A stretch of DNA of 44,380 nucleotides from Stutzerimonas chloritidismutans AW-1. GTDB lineage: Bacteria > Pseudomonadota > Gammaproteobacteria > Pseudomonadales > Pseudomonadaceae. Positions 8,702 through 17,376 of this stretch are shown piece after piece. The DNA lies in contig NZ_AOFQ01000001.1 of NCBI RefSeq assembly GCF_000495915.1, positions 1 to 44,380 on the forward strand, written 5' to 3'. The notes under the pieces are model-generated. The model ran no database searches and had not been told where the DNA came from. It saw only the letters and a list, made by a program, of their open reading frames with translations. The stretch's first letter is position 1, and each line of letters begins with the position of its first letter. The position numbers and the translations under genes were made by a program.

Positions 8702-11440
8702 ATGTCGATCCGGCGCTTCTCCTCCCGGACCCATCGGCTCGACGCGAGCTTCCTGTTGCAGCATCTGCAGGGGGCTCGCAGCTATAAGCGCATCGCTGGC
8801 TACTTCACGAGCTCGTTGTTTGAAGTCGCCAACGAACTGCTGGAGACGATTCCCGAGGTCAAGATTGTCTGCAACGTGGACATTCACCCCGATGATCTGA
8901 AGGTAGCGCACCTACGCGAAGCCAAAATGATGGGGCGTTGGAACGAGAAGGCTATCGAAGCAGAGGCCTTGCTCAATCGAGATCGCTACCGTCGCTTAGA
9001 CACCTTCTTGCAGAAGCATGGTCAGGCCGTGCGCGTGGCTCCAGACAACATCTGCGGCTTCGTGCATGGCAAGGCGGGAGTCATCGAGCTGGCTGACGGT
9101 CGCAAGTTGGGCTTCATCGGCTCGATGAATGAGACCCGCAGCGGCTGGCAGCGGCACTACGAGATATTGTGGGAAGACGAGTCCCCCGAGGGGGTCGCCT
9201 GGATTGAGGAAGAGTTCGAGTTTTTGTGGAATGCGGCTCGACCGCTTCCGCAGGTGGTCATCCGGGAGGTCCATCGGCGTGGCTACCGCCGCGAGGTGTT
9301 CTTCGACGAGATCGACGAAGAGGAGAATCTCGCACCAGCGGCCTTAATCGAATCGCCTCTTTACCGCGAGGGATTGTCTCTACAGCCTTGGCAGCAGGGG
9401 TTTATCACCGAGTGCCTGCGCCACCACCAACAGCACAAAGTAGTGAGGCTGCTGCTGGCCGATGAGGTGGGGCTCGGAAAGACGCTGTCCCTCGGTACCG
9501 CAGCGCTGACACTTTGTTTGTTGGCGGATCGAGAAAACCAGGCGCGCAAGCCAGTGGTGATCTTTGCTCCGGCCACCCTGTGCGAACAATGGCAGACAGA
9601 GATGATCGATAAGCTGGCGATCCCCTGTGCGCGCTGGGACACCTTGCGCAAGGTTTGGCTGGACACTGATGAACGCGTAATCTCACCTGCAGGCCGCGAG
9701 CAGATAGCCAAGTGCCCCTTGCGGATTGGGATTGTCTCCACTGGCCTGATGATGCGGGACTCCCTGGAGAAACAGCACCTCCTGGGCCTTCGATTCGGTT
9801 TGGTCATCCTTGATGAAGCCCACAAGGCGCGCAGTCGCCAAGGCTTCGGCAAGGATGCTGGCTCCCCGAATGAGCTGCTTGCGTTCATGCGTGAGATTGC
9901 GGCGCGCTCAGATCATGTTCTTCTGGGCACTGCTACGCCGGTTCAGACCCAGCCCGAGGACTTATGGGACTTGATCGGCATTCTCCACCAAGGCAAAGGC
10001 AACTTTGTCCTCGGCAATGACTATGCGCCGTGGTACCGGCCTCGTGAAGTGCTGCCTATCCTTTCCGGGGAGCAAGAGGTCACTGATGTTGGATTCGCTT
10101 GGCAACTGCTGAGATCGCCTTTACCCCTGGTTGACTCGACCCAAGAACCGCGAGCGAGAAAGCTGTTCAGCGCTATTCGTCAGGACTTGGGACTCGTCAA
10201 CGGGGAATGGCAAACCACCAAGACAGCTACAGATTTGACGGAGGACACCCGGGAGATCCTGGAAGATGAGTTGGAGCGCCGAATTTCGGGTGCCACCTTA
10301 TTCCAGCGTGAGAATCCATTGGTGCGTCACGTCGTATTGCGCAAACGCGTCAGCCTCGAAGAGGCTGGACTGTTGACAAAGGTCGGTGTCGACGTTCATC
10401 CAGATCGCCAGCTTGTCGGCGACCCACGTTGGTTCGATGCCCTATTTGAGGCCAAGGCGCTGCGAACCAATGATAACTTCCGTGAAGCCTATCGAGAGGC
10501 GCGCTTGTTTGGCAAGGCGCTCGGTAAGCGCGGTAAGGGCGGCGGGTTCATGAAAAACCTCATGGAGCAACGCATTTGCTCCAGCATTCAGGCAGGACTC
10601 AGTACCGCCAGGATGCTTTTGGAGGGCCGGACGATCCACCAAGAGGAAGATGAGCAAGAAGCTGATCTCAAGGTTGAAAGCGGCGAAGAACGCGAGGTTT
10701 TGCTCCGTCTGATCAGTCGCCTAGAGCACATTGAGGAAGACCCAAAACTCAACGCCGTTATCCATTACCTGGAAAGAGAAAAGTGGCGCGAGCTCGGGGT
10801 CATTATCTTTAGCCAGTACTACGACACGGCAAAGTGGGTCGCCGACGAGTTAGCCGCGCGGCACCCGGATGAAGCAATTGGCCTGTACGCTGGCGCAGGC
10901 CGCAGTCGTTTGTATCAACGTGGCGACAGCGTGACGTGCGAGCGGGAAACGCTCAAAAAAATGGTGGCTGAACACGAGATCCGCATCATGGTTGCTACAG
11001 ATGCGGCCTGCGAAGGTCTCAACCTTCAAACGCTGGGCACATTGATCAATATTGATTTGCCGTGGAATCCGACTCGCCTCGAACAGAGGATCGGACGCAT
11101 CAAGCGCTTCGGCCAGAAGCGCGAAACCGTGGATATGCTCAACCTAGTGAATGAGCAAACCGTAGACGAGAAGATCTACGAACGTCTGTCGGAGCGGATG
11201 CGCAATCGCTACGACTTGTTTGGATCAGTTCCAGACACCATCAAGGACGAATGGATCGAGGACATCGAAACCCTCGGGGAAAAGATGGACGAGTTCATCA
11301 ATGCTCAGAAAGAGGCGACGGGATTTGACCTGCGCTATACGGGCACGATGGAGCCGCCGGAGAAAGACTGGCGGGATTGTTCGGAGGTGCTGTCACGGCG
11401 AGACTTCGCAGTGCTGATGACCACGGCTTGGACGGGATAA
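8702..11440 (+). CDS. PLD-domain SNF2-like helicase, defence-associated
   Basis: 912 aa, starting 4 nt after the methylase stop. Residues ~1-180 form a phospholipase D-like domain with one HxKx4E motif (H122, K124, E129) and GSMNET (140-145). Then comes a superfamily 2 (SNF2/RapA-like) motor: Walker A DEVGLGKT (254-261), Walker B DEAH (371-374), motif III LLGTATP, and motif VI QRIGRIKRFGQ from Q795. A charged segment (EEDEQEADLKVESGEE) splits the two RecA lobes. A helicase fused to PLD suggests ATP-driven tracking along DNA coupled to cleavage or binding. Single HKD-type domains usually need to dimerise, and here Glu replaces the usual Asp, so nuclease activity is uncertain. Confidence 0.92.
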   Translation: MSIRRFSSRTHRLDASFLLQHLQGARSYKRIAGYFTSSLFEVANELLETIPEVKIVCNVDIHPDDLKVAHLREAKMMGRWNEKAIEAEALLNRDRYRRLDTFLQKHGQAVRVAPDNICGFVHGKAGVIELADGRKLGFIGSMNETRSGWQRHYEILWEDESPEGVAWIEEEFEFLWNAARPLPQVVIREVHRRGYRREVFFDEIDEEENLAPAALIESPLYREGLSLQPWQQGFITECLRHHQQHKVVRLLLADEVGLGKTLSLGTAALTLCLLADRENQARKPVVIFAPATLCEQWQTEMIDKLAIPCARWDTLRKVWLDTDERVISPAGREQIAKCPLRIGIVSTGLMMRDSLEKQHLLGLRFGLVILDEAHKARSRQGFGKDAGSPNELLAFMREIAARSDHVLLGTATPVQTQPEDLWDLIGILHQGKGNFVLGNDYAPWYRPREVLPILSGEQEVTDVGFAWQLLRSPLPLVDSTQEPRARKLFSAIRQDLGLVNGEWQTTKTATDLTEDTREILEDELERRISGATLFQRENPLVRHVVLRKRVSLEEAGLLTKVGVDVHPDRQLVGDPRWFDALFEAKALRTNDNFREAYREARLFGKALGKRGKGGGFMKNLMEQRICSSIQAGLSTARMLLEGRTIHQEEDEQEADLKVESGEEREVLLRLISRLEHIEEDPKLNAVIHYLEREKWRELGVIIFSQYYDTAKWVADELAARHPDEAIGLYAGAGRSRLYQRGDSVTCERETLKKMVAEHEIRIMVATDAACEGLNLQTLGTLINIDLPWNPTRLEQRIGRIKRFGQKRETVDMLNLVNEQTVDEKIYERLSERMRNRYDLFGSVPDTIKDEWIEDIETLGEKMDEFINAQKEATGFDLRYTGTMEPPEKDWRDCSEVLSRRDFAVLMTTAWTG

Positions 11441-11442
11441 CG

Positions 11443-12744
11443 ATGCTGGACGAGTACTCGATAGAACAGCGCGCGAGTCAAATCTTCGACGCGCGCAGCA
11501 GGGAATATTTCTCCGAGGTATTGAGCTGCTACACGGGGGGCAATTACCGGTCGGCTGTCGTGATGCTGTGGTCGGTGGTGGTCTGTGACCTTCTGTTCAA
11601 GCTCCAGCATCTCGTTGATCTCTACGGTGACGACAAGGCAAAGGCTATTCTGGCCGAGATCAGCAAACTGCAGGAGGCCAACGAACGGTCTTCGGAATGG
11701 GAGTCGAAGCTGGTGGAGTCGGTGGCGGAACAGACGCAGTTACTGGACATCGCCGAGCGAGAGAACTTGCTGCATCTGCAACGCCAGCGGCACCTTGCGG
11801 CTCACCCGGTAGTCAACGCCAATTTCCAGTTGCATCGCCCGAACCGTGACACAGCCCGTGCCCTGATTCGCAACGCGCTCGATGGGCTGCTCACGAAGGC
11901 GCCGATCTTATCCAAGCAGATCGTGGGTGATCTGGTCGAGGATCTTGAGCAGGCATCGGGAATCCTGATCGACGACAAGAAGCTGAAGGCGTACTTGGAA
12001 AGCAAGTATTTCTCGCGCTTCAATCCGGAGGTCGAGAAGGCCGTCTTCAAAGCCTTGTGGAAGTTTGTGTTCCGGTTGACCGACGAACGGTGCGAGAAGA
12101 ACCGCACCATCAACTACAGCGCATTGACTCTGCTGTATGGCCGCAACCCGACGCAGTTCCAAACGCAAATCGAAGCCGACAGGGATTACTTCAGCACGAT
12201 AGCCACGGGTGGCGCGCCCCTTGTGTGCCTGATTCACTTTCTATCGCGCTCGCCACGAATCTACGGGTTACTGGCGGATCACGCCAAGACCGCGATCCTG
12301 CACACTGCCGAGCAGGAAGCTTCCGCTCACTGCTTGGCGTGGTTCACTTCCAGTTCGCTCGAAGAACACGCCGCGCGGCTTGGTGAATGGATAGCGAGCG
12401 CGGACTATCCTCAGATTGATCAGGGAACATGGGACTCTTTACGGGAACTCTCTGATTCGCCGGAGTGGGCCAAAGCTGTGATTCGATTGACGAACAAGTA
12501 TTACGTTGCTAGCGGGAGCTATAACGCCGCCGATCAGCGGTTTGCGGAGGTGATCCGGCCCGCTCTTGGACGGTATGTCATTGACGATTGCATCGATCTC
12601 ATCGAGGGAATTCAGAGCAACAGCCAGACATGGGAGCGGGGGCGCGCACGTGGAGATCATCGACTGCTGCGTGCCAGAGCAATGGAGCTCGACCCGTCGT
12701 TCGATCCAACACAGTACGCAGTTTTCAACCGACACCTCGACTGA
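11443..12744 (+). CDS. HEPN-like protein at the end of the defence operon
   Basis: 433 aa from the ATG at 11443, 2 nt after the helicase stop; the upstream open frame overlaps the helicase. The N-terminal ~130 residues look like a helical HEPN domain: CYTGGNYRSAVVMLWSVVVCDLLFKL, then QRQRHLAAHP, giving R116-x4-H121 with a polar residue after Arg. That is the RNase motif of HEPN toxins. The C-terminal ~300 residues are helical with no motif recognised. Its place as last gene of a methylase/helicase operon suggests an RNA-cleaving effector or accessory. Alternatively it may be a non-catalytic HEPN scaffold. Fold assignment is inference from pattern. Confidence 0.68.
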   Translation: MLDEYSIEQRASQIFDARSREYFSEVLSCYTGGNYRSAVVMLWSVVVCDLLFKLQHLVDLYGDDKAKAILAEISKLQEANERSSEWESKLVESVAEQTQLLDIAERENLLHLQRQRHLAAHPVVNANFQLHRPNRDTARALIRNALDGLLTKAPILSKQIVGDLVEDLEQASGILIDDKKLKAYLESKYFSRFNPEVEKAVFKALWKFVFRLTDERCEKNRTINYSALTLLYGRNPTQFQTQIEADRDYFSTIATGGAPLVCLIHFLSRSPRIYGLLADHAKTAILHTAEQEASAHCLAWFTSSSLEEHAARLGEWIASADYPQIDQGTWDSLRELSDSPEWAKAVIRLTNKYYVASGSYNAADQRFAEVIRPALGRYVIDDCIDLIEGIQSNSQTWERGRARGDHRLLRARAMELDPSFDPTQYAVFNRHLD

Positions 12745-13013
12745 TGTTGCGGACAGAGTCGAATGTGAATTTTCGGCGCCATTGATTTCTGATGACGGTT
12801 TTGGCCAGAAGGCTTTTCAATCTGCTTGTATCCTGAAAATCCATTGCTGTAACGCCTTCAATTGTTCTGTGTTCACTGGTATTTGTCAGCAGTTAAACGG
12901 CATGCGTTAACTGGGTCTTGCTTGCATGGTTTCTGGGAAGCGTTGGCTAAAGGAAAAAGAAAAAGTGAGAGCCATTGCAGGCAGTCTATCGACTACCCAC
13001 GCTGGCCCACCGC

Positions 13014-13187
13014 TTAAAGGTTCGTGCTTACTTTCTGCCTCCGGTAGATCCAGCACGCCAACACCACGGCAATCAGCAATGGTGGAAAGCGCACCATCAG
13101 AATCACCAGCAGCAATATCGCCAGACAACCGGCCAAGATCCCGGCAAACATGAATGCCGAGGCAACAGTCCGTAACAGCAGTTTCAT
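13014..13187 (-). CDS. Small membrane protein, coupled to radC
   Basis: 57 aa, MKLLLRTVASAFMFAG then two hydrophobic segments (AGILAGCLAILLLVILMV and FPPLLIAVVLACWIY) and a basic tail RRQKVSTNL. A strong GGAGGTG site overlaps the radC stop (13198-13200), so translation is probably coupled to radC. It should be a two-pass inner membrane protein. No family was recognised. The longer open frame up to 13229 overlaps radC and lacks a ribosome site. Confidence 0.7.
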   Translation of the reverse strand: MKLLLRTVASAFMFAGILAGCLAILLLVILMVRFPPLLIAVVLACWIYRRQKVSTNL

Positions 13188-13197
13188 TGGCACCTCC

Positions 13198-13695
13198 TTA
13201 CAGGTAGCCGCGCTCAGCCAGCGACACACAACCCTCCTGGCCTACCACAACGTGATCGAGCGTTCTGACTCCGACCAGATTCAGTGCGTCCTGCAGTTTC
13301 GTGGTGAGGTTTCGATCCGCCATGCTGGGTTCAGGGTCACCCGAAGGGTGGTTGTGCACCAGGATCAGGGCAGCGGCGTTGTGCTCCAGGGCGAGCTTCA
13401 CGACCTCCCGTGGGTAGACGCTGGCGCTATCCAGCGTGCCGCGAAACACTTCCTCAAATGCGATCACTCGGTGCCGGCTGTCGAGCATGAGCAGGGCAAA
13501 TACTTCATGCTCATAGTTGGCCAGCAATGTTTGCAGGTGGCAGAACACGTCCTTGGGGGAAGTCAGTGCTCGGCCCTTGCGCAGGCGCAGACTGGCCAGT
13601 TGCTTGGCCATCAGCAGGATGTCGTTTTCCGTCACCGGCGACTCGACCAGGTAGGTGCCTGTCGTGTCACTGGCTTTCAGCTTGTGCAGGCGCAT
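13198..13695 (-). CDS. RadC-like JAB/MPN-domain protein of the island
   Basis: 165 aa. The JAMM zinc motif is intact: HNHPSGDPEPSMAD (H114, H116, S124, D127). It lacks the N-terminal helix-hairpin-helix part of chromosomal RadC (~220 aa), typical of RadC copies on islands and prophages. The ATG at 13695 has GGAGG 6 nt upstream; an in-frame ATG at 13749 lies deeper inside the previous gene. It overlaps that gene by 29 nt. RadC proteins are often linked to recombination or repair, but the biochemical function is unsettled. Confidence 0.9.
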   Translation of the reverse strand: MRLHKLKASDTTGTYLVESPVTENDILLMAKQLASLRLRKGRALTSPKDVFCHLQTLLANYEHEVFALLMLDSRHRVIAFEEVFRGTLDSASVYPREVVKLALEHNAAALILVHNHPSGDPEPSMADRNLTTKLQDALNLVGVRTLDHVVVGQEGCVSLAERGYL

Positions 13696-14617
13696 GGCGG
13701 CCTCCTTGGTTTTGGTCTGTGGGTGGGGTTTGACGTGCAGCCTGTGCATCGAGCTTTTCAGCCAGGCTGGGTTTGGTGGGGTTGAGTTGAGACATTGTTG
13801 CTACAGCAGTTGCTTCACCCTCGGGGTAGAACTCATCGACGATGGCGCCGACATCCTCCTCGCTGTCCTCGAACGCACCGTTGCCGAAGCCGCGTCGTGC
13901 CGCCTCATCCAAAGCGGCCTGATTGAAGCCTGCAGCCTGACGTCGTGAATCGAGTTCATTGGCTGTCACCAATGCTTCGGCCATTTCCATGCCACCGCGT
14001 ACCGTCAGGTCGGCGTAGAAGATCGGCGTGCCATGACTCTGGCGTGTCGACTTGCCACGCAGACGTAGTTCCAGTGGCAGGCAGGCCAGGCGGTTGCCCG
14101 AGATGGCCTGGAAGTAATGCAGGCGCGCGGCCAGGGTGCGGATGCTGTTAAAACCGGTGGTACGGAACACGAAGCTGCCCAGCGGATCCTCATCGCCAAT
14201 GACTACGTTCAGTCGGCCGTAGGGCTTGCAGGCACTGCCTTTCGCCAGTGGGCAGACATCCGGTGACGGGCATGGCAGCGACTGCATGCCGTCCTGGGTA
14301 ACCCGCTTGCAGGTTTCGCCATTGCCGACGCACAGCGGTCGTCCGGATTGCCGGTCGAACAGCGTGTAGTCAGCACGGAAGTTCAGTTCCGGCTCGTTGA
14401 ATAGAAGGCGTACCGGAATGCTGCGCAGCTTGTCGTCCTTGCCTTGGCGCAGCTCATCATTAAGGGGATGCACTAACCAGCCGTCGCGGCTCTGTACCTG
14501 GGAAGTGATGGTGAACTGATCATCCTTTTCCGGCAGGCGCTTGCCGTTTTTCTCGATGACCTTGCCGATGGAAATCCGCCCGAGCACCGGCGGAGTAATA
14601 GCCAGACCTTTGAGCAT
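13667..14617 (-). CDS. Cys-rich recombination-associated island protein (RDF/metal-binding family)
   Basis: 316 aa from the ATG at 14617 (GGAG 8 nt upstream). A zinc-binding-like cluster CVGNGETCKRV...CPSPDVCPLAKGSACKPYGRL occupies the middle third. The C-terminal 60 residues are Ala/Pro/Gln-rich and probably disordered. Proteins of this type, annotated variously as 'hydrolase or metal-binding protein' or recombination directionality factor, lie between YqaJ and RadC genes on Pseudomonas islands, as here. It may act in excision or as the DNA-annealing partner of the exonuclease. Both roles are inference. Confidence 0.7.
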   Translation of the reverse strand: MLKGLAITPPVLGRISIGKVIEKNGKRLPEKDDQFTITSQVQSRDGWLVHPLNDELRQGKDDKLRSIPVRLLFNEPELNFRADYTLFDRQSGRPLCVGNGETCKRVTQDGMQSLPCPSPDVCPLAKGSACKPYGRLNVVIGDEDPLGSFVFRTTGFNSIRTLAARLHYFQAISGNRLACLPLELRLRGKSTRQSHGTPIFYADLTVRGGMEMAEALVTANELDSRRQAAGFNQAALDEAARRGFGNGAFEDSEEDVGAIVDEFYPEGEATAVATMSQLNPTKPSLAEKLDAQAARQTPPTDQNQGGRHAPAQAESQ

Positions 14618-14708
14618 GGTGGTCTCCTGAAAATGAAAAAAGGCCAGCCCAAGCAGCGCGAACTGCATGGGCTGGCCAAGGGGAGGGAGTGATGAAATGA
14701 GGTTGGAA

Positions 14709-15713
14709 TCAGCCGACCAGGAAGCGCCGTGCGCCGGGTTTAACCAGCGAGTATTTGGCTCTCAGGTGCGGTCTCTCCTGAAGTAGCCGGGCCACGTCGA
14801 AGCCGACGCTGTCTTTGGCTTTGCGCCAACTGATGTACCCATTGGTGAACTCAGCCCGACTGGCCTCGCCCATGGCCTGTTGCAGCATCTGCTTGAGCTG
14901 GGCCTCACGCTTTTCCTTAACGGCAATCGCTTGGCGCAGTGCTTTGAGCTCAATGTAGGCCGCTGACAATCCAGCATGAGCGCTGAAATCCACGGTCTCG
15001 CCTGAATCCGTTGGGAACAGGCAGCGCAGCGCGGTCTCGGCGGAAGCTGTGCCGTCGGCGGGTGGTGGTGTATCGGTTTCCACGTACTGCCAGAAGCGCC
15101 GTTCGAGCTCGATCAGGCGAGCAATCATCTGCTCATCCCGCTCTATGCGGTGGATCTCCAGATGCTGCCCTCCGAGTACAACCGCCACATCGGCAGCCTG
15201 CTTGCCCGTGACGGCGAGCTGGTGCATCACCTGCAACTGCACATATTCGGGCACGCCCTCTTTCCAGAGGCGTGCCCCGTTTATGCCGGCTGTCTTGCAT
15301 TCGAGGATCTGCACGTCATCGGCACCGATCACTTCTCGGTCAATATTTGCGAGCATCCATGGCAACTCAGGATCCGGGTGCTGTAGTACCGCATTGATGC
15401 GACGAACCTTGTTCTTGGTGCGCTTGCTGTAGTGCCAGGCCACGATGGGCTCTAGGACGTTGCCCCAGTACATCGGGCTGTCCTCATCATCAGGATCGGT
15501 CTTCGGCAATCCGGTATCTCGCCCGGTCTTTTCCAGCCACAGTTCCAGTTGCGATTTGTAGGGGTTGAGGCCGACGGCAGCGGCTGCATCGGAGCTGCCG
15601 ATGCCTTGCTTGCGGACTGCCAGCCAATCTTCGCGAGGCAATTCCTTGGTGCTGATCAGACGCAAAGCCGGACGGGGTTTGCTGGTACTGCGGTTCAATG
15701 AGGTTGCTTTCAT
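14709..15713 (-). CDS. YqaJ-type (lambda exonuclease-like) recombinase nuclease
   Basis: 334 aa from the ATG at 15713 with AAGGTG upstream; a GTG three codons earlier is also possible. Motifs of the PD-(D/E)XK lambda exonuclease fold are present: GSSDAAAAVGLNPY near residues 39-52, E88 in NVLEPI, D125 in ANIDRE, E138-x-K140 in ILECKTAG, then YVQLQVMHQL. It should degrade one strand of duplex ends to give ssDNA for annealing-type recombination, for example during island repair or circularisation. No obvious Beta/RecT annealing gene is adjacent; the Cys-rich protein or DUF932 protein may fill that role. Confidence 0.9.
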   Translation of the reverse strand: MKATSLNRSTSKPRPALRLISTKELPREDWLAVRKQGIGSSDAAAAVGLNPYKSQLELWLEKTGRDTGLPKTDPDDEDSPMYWGNVLEPIVAWHYSKRTKNKVRRINAVLQHPDPELPWMLANIDREVIGADDVQILECKTAGINGARLWKEGVPEYVQLQVMHQLAVTGKQAADVAVVLGGQHLEIHRIERDEQMIARLIELERRFWQYVETDTPPPADGTASAETALRCLFPTDSGETVDFSAHAGLSAAYIELKALRQAIAVKEKREAQLKQMLQQAMGEASRAEFTNGYISWRKAKDSVGFDVARLLQERPHLRAKYSLVKPGARRFLVG

Positions 15714-15793
15714 GCTGTTCACCTTGCAGACATAAAAACGCCCAGCCAGCGCGAAGCTGACCGGGCGATACGGTTGAGATGGGGTGACGGGGG

Positions 15794-16762
15794 TTAGGCA
15801 GCGAGCTGAAGAGCGGTATCCAGGGCGCGTTGTTTGATCTGTGCGCCTTGGCCGAACCAGGCTGAATCAAGCCGGTACTCGGTGCTGCGTGCACGCCGTT
15901 CGTGATCTACGTATTCGGTCACGGCATTCAGCAGGCCCCAGGCGGTGCCCTTTGCCGATTCCAGCTGACTGCCCCGGCCACGGCCTTCGTACAGCTCCTG
16001 AACCTTGCGCAGGGCGCGTTCGTTGGGTAGCTGTTCAGGAAGCTGGCCAGTCGGACTGACCTCGCACATGACGTTCATAAAGAAGCCCATTGCCTCATGC
16101 CACTGCACCTTGCGCTCAGCCAGATGGCGCATGCGGTACATGAAGTCGTCCCATTGCGAGACGGCGATGCCGAGCTGCTTCTTCACCAGATTCGGATCGA
16201 AGCGAGTGTTGTGCGGCACCTTGATCGCTCGGCTGGTGCCGTCCAGGGCGATGGTCAGGGTGTTGTTGCACACCACGCGAACAGTGGTCGGTGTTGCGGT
16301 GGTGGCCAAGGTGCCGTCGCATGACGTAGCCAATAGTAGGTAGCCGTTGACCTGGTCGTTACCCTTGATTGCCGTGCCTTGCCCAGTGCGTGCAAGCGCC
16401 CAGAACTTGCGCCCACCCTTGAGCACGCCAGCTGTCTCCAGCTCATAGCCGGAGACCTCGGTTAGATCCCGGTAAAACTCCAGTACCTCGCGCGGCTGCA
16501 CGGTGTGATAACGCTTGGAGACCACTGACAGCGGGGCTTTGGTATCCGAGCGATAGAGCACCTTCTGCTCAGGGAAGGAATGAATCGTACCGAGGTGGCC
16601 GATGGCGTCCGATTTGAAATGAACGGGGCTTTCCAAGATTTGCCAGTCCATTCCAGCTTCACGTTGCCAGACCTCAATGGGTTGTTTTTGCGGCAGGTTG
16701 TTGCCCAGACCGTGCCAAGGGGTAGCGCCAGCGTAGGCCATGGTTTCGACGAGATGAGCCAT
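15794..16762 (-). CDS. DUF932 phage/plasmid-like protein
   Basis: 322 aa beginning MAHLVETMAYAGATPWHGLG, the characteristic start of DUF932 proteins, with TVRVVCNNTLTIAL in the middle. The family is common on phages, plasmids and integrative elements next to recombination genes; its biochemical role is not established. It lies 80 nt upstream of yqaJ in the same orientation and is probably part of the same transcription unit. Length and motifs look complete. Confidence 0.88.
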   Translation of the reverse strand: MAHLVETMAYAGATPWHGLGNNLPQKQPIEVWQREAGMDWQILESPVHFKSDAIGHLGTIHSFPEQKVLYRSDTKAPLSVVSKRYHTVQPREVLEFYRDLTEVSGYELETAGVLKGGRKFWALARTGQGTAIKGNDQVNGYLLLATSCDGTLATTATPTTVRVVCNNTLTIALDGTSRAIKVPHNTRFDPNLVKKQLGIAVSQWDDFMYRMRHLAERKVQWHEAMGFFMNVMCEVSPTGQLPEQLPNERALRKVQELYEGRGRGSQLESAKGTAWGLLNAVTEYVDHERRARSTEYRLDSAWFGQGAQIKQRALDTALQLAA

Positions 16763-16858
16763 GAGAACGATTCCTTTGGGTGCGCGCCGGCATAAGCGCC
16801 GCGCAGAGCGCAGCGCCGGCTAGGAGTCAGAGAAAAGAAAGAGATTCGAGCCGCCTGA

Positions 16859-17188
16859 TCAGGTCGGCAGGTTGAAGCGATGCCCGCAGAGCAGGCAAAG
16901 GTTGTTAGCCAGGACGTGGCGATCAAGCTTGTGACCAAGCTGCGCGCCGAGGGCGCAGCCACCGACGCCGCCGGCCAGTCCGCCGAGGATGGCACCGGAG
17001 ATTGAGCCGACGGTAATGCCGACAGGGCCGGCAATAGCGCCAATAGCCGCACCGGCTTGACCGCCAGCCAGCGCAGCACTGATGCCACGGGCAGCACCAC
17101 CGACCGTGCCTACAGCAGCAGCGATCTTCATGGCGTGGTGGAAGGAAGCGACTTTGGGGGAACGACAGCGAGGGCACTGCAATGACAT
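16859..17188 (-). CDS. Glycine-zipper protein with terminal zinc ribbons
   Basis: 109 aa. It has one Cys pair at the N-terminus (CPRCRSPKV) and one at the C-terminus (CLLCGHRFN), which could close into a single zinc ribbon. Between them is a long Gly/Ala-rich segment with GxxxG repeats (GAAIGAIAGPVGITVG, GAILGGLAGGVGGCALGAQLG), typical of glycine-zipper membrane helices. This gives a membrane-inserted hairpin with a cytosolic zinc-bound knob. Its function is unknown. It is in line with the DUF932 gene downstream (96-nt gap) and with the cyclase-like gene upstream (188-nt gap). Confidence 0.72.
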   Translation of the reverse strand: MSLQCPRCRSPKVASFHHAMKIAAAVGTVGGAARGISAALAGGQAGAAIGAIAGPVGITVGSISGAILGGLAGGVGGCALGAQLGHKLDRHVLANNLCLLCGHRFNLPT

Positions 17189-17376
17189 GAGGTGAACCTT
17201 CTTGATGGTGATGTCATTGCGGTTATGTAGGGCTGAGATTTTTTTGAATCGAATGGCCGGCTTTCAGGCGCGTATCAAATCGAGCAATGGGCTGGAGTCG
17301 GCCAGAAGTGGTCATGCAATGGCTGCCAACCCTAAATGGACGCTTGGCTTCGTCTAAAAAATTGGGGGCGATTCAA

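Noticed and set aside
1783..12744. Classification as BREX or DISARM
   Set aside because: No PglZ, BrxA/B/C/L or DrmA/B/C-like set was recognised; only the general methylase plus helicase logic is shared.
12745..13013. Small gene or terminator after the HEPN gene
   Set aside because: Short frames here have no ribosome site or domain and no hairpin with a T run was found; I see nothing in this 269-nt gap.
17189..17376. Small RNA or gene between the cyclase-like and glycine-zipper genes
   Set aside because: No clear promoter-terminator pair or coding frame was visible.
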